A stretch of 15,874 nucleotides of DNA from JBIIUJ01 sp044340025. Lineage in GTDB: Bacteria > Pseudomonadota > Alphaproteobacteria > Caulobacterales > Aquidulcibacteraceae. The stretch is taken from the NCBI GenBank assembly GCA_044340025.1, contig JBIIUJ010000050.1:1-15874 (forward strand). The letters are read 5' to 3'. The notes under the pieces are model-generated. The model saw only the letters and a list, made by a program, of their open reading frames with translations. It was not told where the DNA came from and made no database searches. Positions 8,021-15,874 of the stretch are shown one piece after another; within the stretch, counting starts at the first letter, position 1, and each line of letters begins with the position of its first letter. Made by a program: the position numbers and the translations under genes.

Positions 8021-8090
8021 CCCCCTCCGTCGCCTCTGGCGACACCTCCCCCGCAAGCGGGGGAGGTGTCGCCAGAGGCGACGGAGGGGG
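8021..8090. repeat. Perfect 34-bp inverted repeat with 2-base spacer
   Basis: Bases 8021-8054 are the exact reverse complement of 8057-8090, with AA at 8055-8056 between them. The arm starts CCCCCTCCGTCGCCTC and ends CACCTCCCCCGC. Pairing stops abruptly at both ends. It lies between divergent genes, so it cannot be the terminator of either. It resembles the dispersed GC-rich intergenic palindromes seen in many alphaproteobacterial genomes; that is general knowledge and was not checked by search. No second copy was noticed in this window. Confidence 0.9.
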
Positions 8091-8137
8091 GAGCCGCATC
8101 CACCCGGCCTTAACCCTGACCCGCACACTCTGACCGC

Positions 8138-9052
8138 ATGGCAGCCCTCTCCGATCTCGCGCTCGACTGGCTCGCCACGCTCGCCGGTGAGAAGCGGTTT
8201 TCGCCGCGCACTGTGGAGGCCTATGGCCGCGACGTGCGGGCGTTTCTGGCTTTCCTGACCGAGCATCGCGGCGCGGCGCCCGCGCTGGAGGATATCGCCG
8301 CGCTGAAGCCCGGCGACCTGCGCGCCTATCTCGCCCGGCGGCGGCGAGGGGAGGATGCGCTGAGCGACCGCTCGATCGCGCGCGCGCTGGCCGCCATCCG
8401 CTCCTTCCTGCGGTTTCTCGAGCGCCGGCATGGGGCGGCCAACGCGAGCCTGAGCCTGGTGCGCGGGCCGCGTCTGAAGCCTCCTCCGCCCAGACCGCTG
8501 GCCGAGCCGGACGCCTTCGCCGTGCTGGAGGCTGCCGGCGCGGACGCCGCAGAGCCCTGGATCGCAGCGCGCGATGTGGCTGTGCTGACGCTTCTTTATG
8601 GGCTGGGGCTGCGGATTTCCGAAGCGCTGGGCCTCACCGACGCCGACGCGCCCTTGCCGCCCACGCTGCGCATCACCGGCAAGGGGGCCAAGATGCGGCT
8701 GGTTCCGGTGCTCGCCCAGGCGCGCGCGGCGGTGGAGCGTTATCGCGCGCTGCGGCCCTTCCCGCCCGATCCGGCAGGGGCGCTGTTTCGCGGCGCGAAG
8801 GGCGGGCCGCTGAGCCCCCGTCTGGTTCAGGCGCTGATGCAGCGCACGCGGGCGGGCCTTGGCCTGCCGGCCAGCGCCACGCCGCACGCCCTGCGCCACA
8901 GCTTCGCCACCCACCTGCTCGCCCATGGCGGGGATCTGCGCGCGATCCAGGAGCTGCTTGGCCATGCGAGCCTGTCGACCACCCAGCGCTATGCCGAGGT
9001 GCAGGATGGGCGCCTCGCCGCCATCTTCGCCGCCGCCCATCCGCGCGCCTGA
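8138..9052 (+). CDS. xerC: Tyrosine recombinase XerC
   Basis: 304 residues, typical for XerC/XerD. These cytoplasmic recombinases act together at the dif site, under FtsK control, to resolve chromosome dimers. The N-terminal SAM-like core-binding domain spans about 5-105 (KRFSPRTVEAYGRDVRAFLAFL). The catalytic domain contains all six active-site residues: Arg159 (GLGLRISEAL), Lys182 (ITGKGAKMRLVPV), His250 and Arg253 (HALRHSFATH), His276 (LLGHASLSTTQRY) and Tyr285. XerC versus XerD was decided on overall resemblance and is less certain than the family. It has no integrase-type extra domain and no phage neighbours, so a mobile-element integrase is unlikely. No strong ribosome binding site precedes the ATG. 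Confidence 0.9.
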   Translation: MAALSDLALDWLATLAGEKRFSPRTVEAYGRDVRAFLAFLTEHRGAAPALEDIAALKPGDLRAYLARRRRGEDALSDRSIARALAAIRSFLRFLERRHGAANASLSLVRGPRLKPPPPRPLAEPDAFAVLEAAGADAAEPWIAARDVAVLTLLYGLGLRISEALGLTDADAPLPPTLRITGKGAKMRLVPVLAQARAAVERYRALRPFPPDPAGALFRGAKGGPLSPRLVQALMQRTRAGLGLPASATPHALRHSFATHLLAHGGDLRAIQELLGHASLSTTQRYAEVQDGRLAAIFAAAHPRA

Positions 9053-9107
9053 GCCGCAGCCAGACCGGACGCTTCCGTCGCCGGCGCCGGCGCGATAGAA
9101 GGCGGAC

Positions 9108-9326
9108 ATGAACAGAATGGACGTGTTTGGCGATGGCCTCGCCGAGCTGCACTATGACACGCCGGATTTCGCCGTGCTGAAACCCGGCCGCTTTGTGATC
9201 TGCGCCGCAACGGGCCAGCGCATCGCTCTGGAAGAGCTGCGCTACTGGAACGTGGAGCTGCAGGAAGCCTATGTCGACGCTGCGGCGGCGACCAAAAGGT
9301 GGCTGGAGACGCGGCCGAAGGCCTGA
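9108..9326 (+). CDS. DUF2093 family protein
   Basis: 72 residues. Small, soluble alphaproteobacterial protein of unknown function, recognised by FAVLKPGRFVICAATGQRI, then ALEELRYWNVELQEAYVDA, the family's conserved core. AGAAGG at 9097-9102 is correctly spaced before the ATG. It follows xerC by 55 bp on the same strand and may share its transcript. It has one cysteine and no signal peptide or membrane segment. An alternating CG tract (9328-9340) begins right after its stop. Confidence 0.88.
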   Translation: MNRMDVFGDGLAELHYDTPDFAVLKPGRFVICAATGQRIALEELRYWNVELQEAYVDAAAATKRWLETRPKA

Positions 9327-9371
9327 TCGCGCGCGCGCGCCCCCGGCCGGCGCCCGGCAATATCCCTTCCG

Positions 9372-9403
9372 CCCTTGCGGCCATCGGCGCCCTCCCCATA
9401 TGT
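9372..9403 (+). promoter_or_regulatory. Sigma-32 (RpoH) heat-shock promoter of dnaK
   Basis: CCCTTGCGG (9372-9380) and CCCCATATG (9394-9402) are separated by 13 bases, matching the heat-shock consensus CTTGAAA - 13 to 15 bases - CCCCATNT, apart from the AAA following CTTG. Its position about 105 bp before the dnaK start fits. Transcription should start near 9408, leaving an untranslated leader of about 100 bases. Confidence 0.8.
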
Positions 9404-9508
9404 GCGCCAAGTCCGGTTTCTCACCGGTTTGTCATCACTCACGTCGGGCGTGCGCCGCGTCATGCGGGTGCGTCGGGCGGTCGCCCAACAGGGGACAGAA
9501 GGAACGCC

Positions 9509-11407
<1,899 letters not shown>

Positions 11408-11422
11408 GACGCCGCCCATTCC

Positions 11423-11452
11423 GGCGGCCCTGGCCTTGGCCGGGGCCGCTTT
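11423..11452 (+). terminator. Strong hairpin between dnaK and dnaJ (partial terminator or processing site)
   Basis: Bases 11424-11435 pair with 11438-11449 over 12 pairs including one G-U wobble, with a possible G-U extension at 11423/11450 and TT at the tip, followed by TTT. It is the most terminator-like structure in the window. It lies in the 63-bp gap before dnaJ, so it would lower dnaJ relative to dnaK, or protect the dnaK message end, rather than end the operon. Confidence 0.55.
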
Positions 11453-11470
11453 GCGTCAGGATCTCCATCG

Positions 11471-12619
11471 ATGAGCGGCGATTACTACGACATCCTCGGC
11501 GTGCCGCGCGACGCGGATGCGGCGGCGCTGAAGAGCGCTTTCCGCAAGCTCGCCATGCAGCATCACCCCGATCGCAATCCGGGTGATGCAGCGGCGGAAG
11601 CGAGATTCAAGGAAATCAACGAGGCCTACGCCGTCCTGTCGGATGATCAGAAGCGCGCCGCCTATGATCGTTTCGGCAAGGCTGGCCTTGGCGGCGGGGG
11701 CGGCGGCGGCCCCGGCATGGGACCGGGCGACATCAACGACATCTTCGAAGGCGTGTTCGGCGACGTGTTCGGCGACATCTTCGGCGGCGGGCGCGGGCGC
11801 GGGCGCGGCGGCCCGGCCCGGGGCGCGGACCTGCGCTATGATCTCGAGATCACGTTGGAGGAAGCCTTCGCCGGCAAGGCCGCCGAGATCGCCGTGCCCA
11901 CCAGCGAGACCTGCGACGCCTGCGACGGCACGGGCGCTGCGCCGGGAACCAAGCCGGAGACCTGCCCCACCTGCGGCGGGGCGGGCCGTGTGCGGGTGCA
12001 GAACGGCTTTTTCATGATGGAGCGCACCTGCCCCACCTGCGGGGGGCGCGGCACGATCATCAAGGACCCCTGTCGCAAATGCGGCGGGCGCGGCGTGGTG
12101 CGCGCCGAGCGGCGGCTCTCGGTGGATATTCCAGCCGGCGTCGAGGATGGCACGCGCATCCGCGTCGCGGGCGAGGGCGAGGCCGGCGGCCGCGGCGGGC
12201 CCAAGGGCGATCTCTACATCTTCCTCAGCCTGCAGCCGCACGAGATCTTCGAGCGTGACGGCGCAGACCTGTTTTGCCGCATCCCCGTGCCCATGACGGC
12301 GGCCGCGCTCGGCGGATCGGTCGAGGCGCCCACGATCGAAGGCGGGCGAGTGAAAATCGACGTGCCCGAAGGCGCCCAGACCGGCCGGCGGTTCCGCCTG
12401 CGCGGCAAGGGCATGAGCAGGCTGCGCTCGGCCCAGCGCGGCGACATGCAGGTGGAGATTTATGTCGAGACGCCACGCAATCTCTCAGCCAAGCAGAAGC
12501 AGCTGCTGAAGGAGTTCGCCGAGGGCTGCGAAGCCGGCGCCCACCCCGAACACGAAGGCTTCTTTGACAAGGCCCGCGCCTTCTGGGACCGCATGACCGG
12601 GCTGGACGGGCGAGCCTGA
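11471..12619 (+). CDS. dnaJ: Chaperone protein DnaJ (Hsp40, class A)
   Basis: 382 residues. DnaJ delivers unfolded clients to DnaK and stimulates its ATPase. The J domain occupies 1-70 with HPD at 32-34 (HHPDRNPGD). A Gly/Phe-rich region (about 72-118) contains repeated DIF/DVF units. The zinc-binding domain has four CXXC pairs (Cys148/151, 165/168, 187/190, 201/204) in CDACDGTG, CPTCGGAG, CPTCGGRG and CRKCGGRG. The C-terminal client-binding and dimerisation domains complete the protein, so it is a full class A DnaJ. AGGA about 9 bases before the ATG is a moderate ribosome binding site. It is 63 bp after dnaK and probably co-transcribed through the intervening hairpin. Confidence 0.98.
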   Translation: MSGDYYDILGVPRDADAAALKSAFRKLAMQHHPDRNPGDAAAEARFKEINEAYAVLSDDQKRAAYDRFGKAGLGGGGGGGPGMGPGDINDIFEGVFGDVFGDIFGGGRGRGRGGPARGADLRYDLEITLEEAFAGKAAEIAVPTSETCDACDGTGAAPGTKPETCPTCGGAGRVRVQNGFFMMERTCPTCGGRGTIIKDPCRKCGGRGVVRAERRLSVDIPAGVEDGTRIRVAGEGEAGGRGGPKGDLYIFLSLQPHEIFERDGADLFCRIPVPMTAAALGGSVEAPTIEGGRVKIDVPEGAQTGRRFRLRGKGMSRLRSAQRGDMQVEIYVETPRNLSAKQKQLLKEFAEGCEAGAHPEHEGFFDKARAFWDRMTGLDGRA

Positions 12620-12635
12620 CTGGCGAGGGTCAGGC
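12614..12635. terminator. Shared hairpin containing the stop codons of dnaJ and the DUF2244 gene
   Basis: GCCTGAC (12614-12620) pairs with GTCAGGC (12629-12635) around an eight-base loop. The TGA of dnaJ (12617-12619) is in one arm, and the TGA of the converging DUF2244 gene (complement of 12630-12632) is in the other. The symmetric position suggests a compact bidirectional terminator. There is no T-run. Confidence 0.4.
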
Positions 12636-13151
12636 GAGGTGGCGTTCGGCTTTCGCGCGCCCGATCGCATCGCGCAGCGCTTGCGCAAAGCCCGGCCGCT
12701 CATGCGGCGCAAGGCTGACGGCGAGCGCCAGCCGCTTGCCGCCGGCCACGAGATCCACGCTGCCTTTGCCGTCCTCGTCGGCCTGAAGCTCCACCCGGGC
12801 GAAGTGCGGGCTGACGCCGAAATGGCGCACAGCGCCGCGCGCGCAGCGCCGCTCCACATGCACCGCATCGCCTGTTACGCGCACCCGCTCGGTCTGGCGC
12901 AGGCCGGCCTTGTAATTCGCGTGGAAGGCCCAGGCGACGAGCAGCACGTCGAGCCCGAAGAAGCCGATCACCGGCCAGGCCCCCAGCGACAGGAACAAAA
13001 GCCCGGCAAGGAAGCTCACCGTGATCACCACGCCCATCACGATCAGAAACCCGGTCTGGGAGAGGGAGCGGTTGGGCCGGACCTCGGCGTCGAGATAGAG
13101 CGGGCCGCACAGCGCGGGCGGCGCATCGAGGTCTATCAGCACGGGCGACAT
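12630..13151 (-). CDS. DUF2244 family inner-membrane protein
   Basis: 173 residues. Recognised by the layout of the alphaproteobacterial DUF2244 family: a short N-terminal strand region containing AEVRPNRSLSQTGF, two closely spaced membrane helices (about 33-55 and 58-77, separated by LGAWP), then the ANYKAGLRQTERV segment and a soluble C-terminal domain of about 90 residues. The function is unknown. Topology inference: both helices form a hairpin with the N- and C-terminal parts on the cytoplasmic side. It is the last of three minus-strand genes, 45 bp after the phosphatase, with no clear ribosome binding site. Confidence 0.85.
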   Translation of the reverse strand: MSPVLIDLDAPPALCGPLYLDAEVRPNRSLSQTGFLIVMGVVITVSFLAGLLFLSLGAWPVIGFFGLDVLLVAWAFHANYKAGLRQTERVRVTGDAVHVERRCARGAVRHFGVSPHFARVELQADEDGKGSVDLVAGGKRLALAVSLAPHERPGFAQALRDAIGRAKAERHLA

Positions 13152-13196
13152 GGGCGAAGAGTTACGCGGGGGCGAGGTGGAGGCAAGAGGGCGGGC

Positions 13197-13856
13197 TCAC
13201 TCCCGCCGCAGCACCACGTCCACCAGAAACTGCCCGGCCGCCGTGGGGCGGAAATCGCGCTTCAGCGCGGCCTCGTCATAGTCGGTCTGAAGCCAGGTCC
13301 AGAAGTCCCCGCCCTTGGCCTGCGCCGCCGCCCACTGGTCCCAGAAGGCGTCTAGGATGCCGGTCTTGCCGGCCTTCACGTGCAGATAGTCGAGCGAGAG
13401 CTGGCCCAGCGCCTGCTCAAGCGGCCGCCCCTCGATCACGTGCAGATAGAACACCGCCATGAAACCCGCCCGGTCTGCGCCGGACTTGCAATGCATCAGA
13501 GCGGGATAGGCCATCGTCTCGAAGGCGGCGCGCGCGTTCAGCAAGCGATCCACTTTCGGCGCGCCGCGGCTTTCGGTGGGCAGGAACACAAGATCCAGCC
13601 CCAGCCGGGCGCAGGCGTCCTTCTCCAGCACGGTGAAGCTTGTTGGCGTGTCGCCGCGCAGGTTCACCACCGTGCGAATGCCCAGCGCAGCCCAATCCGC
13701 CAACTGACGCGGGGAGGGCTGGTTGGAGACCCACATCCGCTCGCTGATCTGGCGCTTGTTCTGGAAGCGCGCGCGCAGGAAGGCGTGATCGCGCAGCATG
13801 AAGTCCCACCAGGCCCGGCGGCGGCCTTCGGGCGTGGAGAGATCAAACACGCTCAT
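13197..13856 (-). CDS. Dual-specificity/tyrosine phosphatase-like protein
   Basis: 219 residues. The CX5R phosphatase loop is HCKSGADRAG (122-131), with nucleophile Cys123 and phosphate-binding Arg129. The upstream strand-turn MWVSNQPSPRQLADWAALGIRTVVNLRGD is typical of bacterial cysteine phosphatases of the DSP type. The expected general acid aspartate is not evident in the loop before the active site (FLPTESRGAPKVD), where Glu95 might substitute. There is no signal peptide or membrane helix, so it is cytosolic. Protein, phosphoinositide or other substrates cannot be told apart from sequence. It lies between a secreted hypothetical (47-bp gap) and the DUF2244 gene, probably one transcript. 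Confidence 0.85.
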   Translation of the reverse strand: MSVFDLSTPEGRRRAWWDFMLRDHAFLRARFQNKRQISERMWVSNQPSPRQLADWAALGIRTVVNLRGDTPTSFTVLEKDACARLGLDLVFLPTESRGAPKVDRLLNARAAFETMAYPALMHCKSGADRAGFMAVFYLHVIEGRPLEQALGQLSLDYLHVKAGKTGILDAFWDQWAAAQAKGGDFWTWLQTDYDEAALKRDFRPTAAGQFLVDVVLRRE

Positions 13857-13903
13857 GAGCTGCGCTTATGGTCCGCGCCGGGCGGAACGGGCAAGGCTGC
13901 GCC

Positions 13904-14716
13904 TCAGACGGCCGCAAATGTCCGGGCGGCCGCGAGATCGCCGACATCGAAACGGTAAAGGCTGCGCGAGCCGTCGCGGCGGATGATCTCCACCTGCGCC
14001 ACGTCGCGCGGATCAAGCGCGCCGAGCGTGGAAAGCGCGGCGGCGGGAAACACAAACAGCGTGCCTTCGGCCGGGCTGCGCCGGGTCTTGGGCGCGGCCG
14101 GCCGGCGCAGCGCGGCAAGAAAGCGGCGCGTGGCCTTGGCGGGCGGCGTCGCCCCGGGGCGCACGAGGTCCGGGCCCAGAAGCTGGCGGTCGCGGACGAT
14201 CAGGGTGGCGCTGGCGGCGTCGCTGGCGACTTCGAACCCGAAAGCCGGGCCGTCTTCCAGCATCACCAGCCCGACGGTGGCGTTCGCCGGGCCGGCAGCT
14301 GTCTGCATCACGCGCCAGGCGGAGGTCTGGGTCCGCCGCGCCGCCCAGCCCGGACCGTAAGCGGGAAAGCGCATCTCCTGCTGCTGGCTCCAGGCGCTGA
14401 TGGCGGCCATGGCGCGGCCAGCGTCTGCAGCAAGCGCGGGATCATCGCAGCGGCGCGCCGCACCGGCGCGCGCGCCGGCGGCTTCGGCCCGGCGCACCAT
14501 GGCGTCCTCCCGGCCGGACCGCAGCAGCGCGCCGCGCGCCTGCAGCACGCCCGCCGCCAGAGCCGCCCGCGCGGGGCCATCCAGCAGACCACAGCGGGCA
14601 TCGGCTGCAGCCAGGCTTGCCCGGTCGATCAACAGCCGCTCGGCCGCCGCCGTCGCGGGCGCCGGCCCAAACAGGACGCTCAACATCAAGGCAGGGGCGG
14701 CAAGCGCGCGGCTCAT
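13904..14716 (-). CDS. Secreted protein of unknown function
   Basis: 270 residues, no named family recognised. Residues 1-24 (MSRALAAPALMLSVLFGPAP, then ATAA) are a signal peptide with cleavage near ATA-A, so the mature protein is periplasmic or surface-exposed. The N-half is Ala/Arg-rich and helical, with two cysteines (Cys42 and Cys90) that could form a disulfide, followed by MRFPAYGPGWAARR. The C-half alternates strands (ATVGLVMLEDGPAFGFEV, ATLIVRD, TLFVFPA) and ends in DVAQVEIIRRDGSRSLYRFDVGDL, suggesting a beta-rich domain. It diverges from the DUF1491 gene with 47 bp between starts, so it probably heads the transcript that includes the phosphatase and DUF2244 genes. Confidence 0.75.
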   Translation of the reverse strand: MSRALAAPALMLSVLFGPAPATAAAERLLIDRASLAAADARCGLLDGPARAALAAGVLQARGALLRSGREDAMVRRAEAAGARAGAARRCDDPALAADAGRAMAAISAWSQQQEMRFPAYGPGWAARRTQTSAWRVMQTAAGPANATVGLVMLEDGPAFGFEVASDAASATLIVRDRQLLGPDLVRPGATPPAKATRRFLAALRRPAAPKTRRSPAEGTLFVFPAAALSTLGALDPRDVAQVEIIRRDGSRSLYRFDVGDLAAARTFAAV

Positions 14717-14763
14717 GAGCCAAGCTCTAGCGCGAGCGTGTTTCGCGGCCTCTAAGTGAATAG

Positions 14764-15099
14764 ATGCAATTCGAACTACGCAGCGAAATCTGGGTCTCGG
14801 CCCTGTTGCGCCGGGCGCAGGCGGGCGGCGCCATGGCGCTCCTCAGCCGCCGGGGGGATCGCGACGGCGGCGCGGTGCTGGTGAAGGTCGCAACCCTGGA
14901 CGGCAAGGCCAGCCTCTACGCCCCCGCCCGCAACGGCGAGGGCGAGCGGATTTATCTGCGCCTGAAGCTCGCCCCTGAAGAAGCCGCCGCCGACGCCTAT
15001 CTCGACAAGCGCGCCCGCACCGACCCCGACCTCTGGGTGGTGGATATCGAGGATCGCCAGGGCCGCCACTTCCTCACCGAGCCGGTGGAGGAAGGGTGA
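14764..15099 (+). CDS. DUF1491 family protein
   Basis: 111 residues. Recognised by EIWVSALLRRAQAGGAMALLSRRGD, then GGAVLVKVATLDGKASLYAPA and the C-terminal DPDLWVVDIEDRQGRHFLTEP. These are the conserved blocks of this small alphaproteobacterial family of unknown function. It has no signal peptide or membrane helix, so it is presumably cytosolic. No ribosome binding site is evident before the ATG, and only 47 bp separate it from the divergent start at 14716. A leaderless or very short-leader message is possible. Confidence 0.87.
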   Translation: MQFELRSEIWVSALLRRAQAGGAMALLSRRGDRDGGAVLVKVATLDGKASLYAPARNGEGERIYLRLKLAPEEAAADAYLDKRARTDPDLWVVDIEDRQGRHFLTEPVEEG

Positions 15100-15162
15100 G
15101 GCGGCGGCCCGCGCGCCGGTTGACGGCGGCCGTCGCACCGCCCACGGTCGCGCGCCGCCGCC
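15100..15162 (+). terminator. Long GC-rich stem between the DUF1491 and AbgT-family genes
   Basis: GGCGGCGGC (15100-15108) pairs with GCCGCCGCC (15154-15162). Inside it, CGGT-GACGG (15117-15126) pairs with CCGTC-ACCG (15130-15140) around CGG. The outer stem reaches within two bases of GGAG (15164-15167), the ribosome binding site of the next gene, so it may affect translation rather than termination. There is no T-run. Confidence 0.3.
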
Positions 15163-15172
15163 CGGAGACTGC

Positions 15173-15874
15173 ATGACAGACACCCCAAGCCCCGACGCCG
15201 ACCGCCGATCCAGAGGGTTTCTCGGCGCCGTGGAGCGTCTGGGCAATCTGCTGCCCGAGCCGGTGATGATCTTCGTTTATCTGATCGGGCTGCTGATGAT
15301 CCTGTCGGCGGTCGGGGCGGCGCTGGGCTGGCAGGCCTCGATCCGGTTCGGAGGCGACAAGGCGCCCGAATTCGGCACGCTGGAGGGCGGCGTGCTGACT
15401 TTCACAGCCACCAGTCTGTTCACCGAGGAAAACATCAATCGCCTGCTGACGCAGATGCCGCGCACGCTTTCGGGCTTTGCGCCGCTGGGCCAGGTTCTGG
15501 TGATCATGTTCGGCGCGGCGGTCGCGGAACGGGCGGGGCTGTTTTCCGCTCTGATCCGGGCGAGTTTGCGCGGCGCGCCGCAGGCGGCGCTGACGCCGAT
15601 GGTCGCGGTGATCGGCATGGTCTCCCACCATGCCTCGGACGCAGCCTATGTCGTGTTCATTCCGCTCGCCCCGCTGATCTACGCCGCAGCCGGCCGGCAT
15701 CCGCTGGCGGGGCTTGCGGCGGCGACGGCGGCGGTCTCTGGCGGCTTCGCCGGCAACATCACGCCGGGTCAGCTCGACGTGCTGCTGTTCGGCTTCACCC
15801 AGGAAGCCGCGCGCATCATCGATCCGACCTGGACGATGAACCCGCTCGGCAATTGGTGGTACATTCTGGCGATC
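15173..15874 (+). CDS. AbgT family transporter (N-terminal part, cut by window end)
   Basis: The first 234 codons are present with no stop before the window edge; full family members are about 500 residues. AbgT proteins are inner-membrane carriers, known from E. coli p-aminobenzoyl-glutamate import and from sulfonamide-exporting homologues. Visible: a short polar N-terminus, then FLGAVERLGNLLPEPVMIFVYLIGLLMIL (first helix). Further on come SGFAPLGQVLVIMFGAAVAERAGLF, SHHASDAAYVVFIPLAPLIYAAAGRHPLAGLAAA and VSGGFAGNITPGQLDVLLFGFTQEAA, the conserved family core. The substrate (folate fragment, antimetabolite or other) cannot be assigned. GGAG at 15164-15167 is well spaced for ATG 15173. Confidence 0.92.
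   Translation, partial: MTDTPSPDADRRSRGFLGAVERLGNLLPEPVMIFVYLIGLLMILSAVGAALGWQASIRFGGDKAPEFGTLEGGVLTFTATSLFTEENINRLLTQMPRTLSGFAPLGQVLVIMFGAAVAERAGLFSALIRASLRGAPQAALTPMVAVIGMVSHHASDAAYVVFIPLAPLIYAAAGRHPLAGLAAATAAVSGGFAGNITPGQLDVLLFGFTQEAARIIDPTWTMNPLGNWWYILAI

Larger units (their letters stand above)
7782..8137. other. Structured divergent intergenic region between leuA and xerC
   Basis: This 356-bp gap contains no convincing protein gene other than the possible leader frame. Reading from leuA outward it holds nested hairpins (7822-7878), the leucine-rich frame (7857-7958), a possible leuA promoter (7969-7997) overlapping a 6-bp stem CGCAAG/CTTGCG (7993-8007), and the perfect 34-bp inverted repeat (8021-8090). 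About 45 bases before xerC show no recognisable element or good ribosome binding site. Confidence 0.6.

Noticed and set aside
8021..8090. CRISPR repeat, dif site or XerC target
   Set aside because: There is one palindrome without spacers or further repeats, and it lacks the two 11-bp arms and 6-bp centre of dif.
8138..9052. Phage or island integrase
   Set aside because: Size and neighbours fit housekeeping XerC. No tRNA, attachment repeat or phage gene is adjacent.
7958..9109. 383-codon open frame antisense to xerC
   Set aside because: xerC is complete with all six catalytic residues. The antisense product begins with no ribosome site and runs through the palindrome.

Overview
The window is about 15.9 kb of very GC-rich, gene-dense bacterial chromosome that looks alphaproteobacterial, most plausibly Caulobacterales/Maricaulales-like. 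The evidence is gene content: DUF2093, DUF1491 and DUF2244 proteins, the long two-half form of dCTP deaminase, a dnaK-dnaJ pair behind a sigma-32-type promoter, and a long intergenic palindrome of a kind I associate with alphaproteobacterial genomes. No rRNA, tRNA, insertion sequence, prophage or CRISPR array was recognised. The taxon is an inference from these families, not a database result.

Layout. Left end (1-897, +): the C-terminal tail of an unidentified gene, perhaps an acyltransferase, runs through two ATGA overlaps into two small exported proteins of unknown function. Next (956-2646, +): a CitE/HpcH-type CoA-ester lyase whose stop overlaps the GTG start of an ArsC-family reductase, then a VOC-fold protein. 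Next (2689-6202, +): xseA, dcd and a secreted TraB/GumN protein. leuA (6231-7781, -) converges on the TraB gene and diverges from xerC. The 356-bp leuA/xerC intergenic region is the most structured non-coding stretch. It holds a perfect 34-bp inverted repeat, a possible leuA promoter, a short leucine-rich reading frame and nested hairpins.

Right half: xerC and a DUF2093 gene (+) lead to dnaK and dnaJ (+). A textbook heat-shock promoter lies upstream of dnaK, and a strong hairpin separates dnaK from dnaJ. dnaJ converges on a three-gene minus-strand group (secreted hypothetical, CX5R phosphatase, DUF2244 membrane protein), with both stop codons inside one shared hairpin. Diverging from that group are a DUF1491 gene and the first 234 codons of an AbgT-family transporter, cut by the window edge.

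Most of the window is housekeeping: leucine synthesis, nucleotide supply and DNA repair, chromosome dimer resolution and protein folding. I found no large new system. The items best worth a second look are the possible near-leaderless leucine attenuator ahead of leuA, the palindrome, the structured dnaKJ control regions, and the small exported protein with three internal repeats at the left end.
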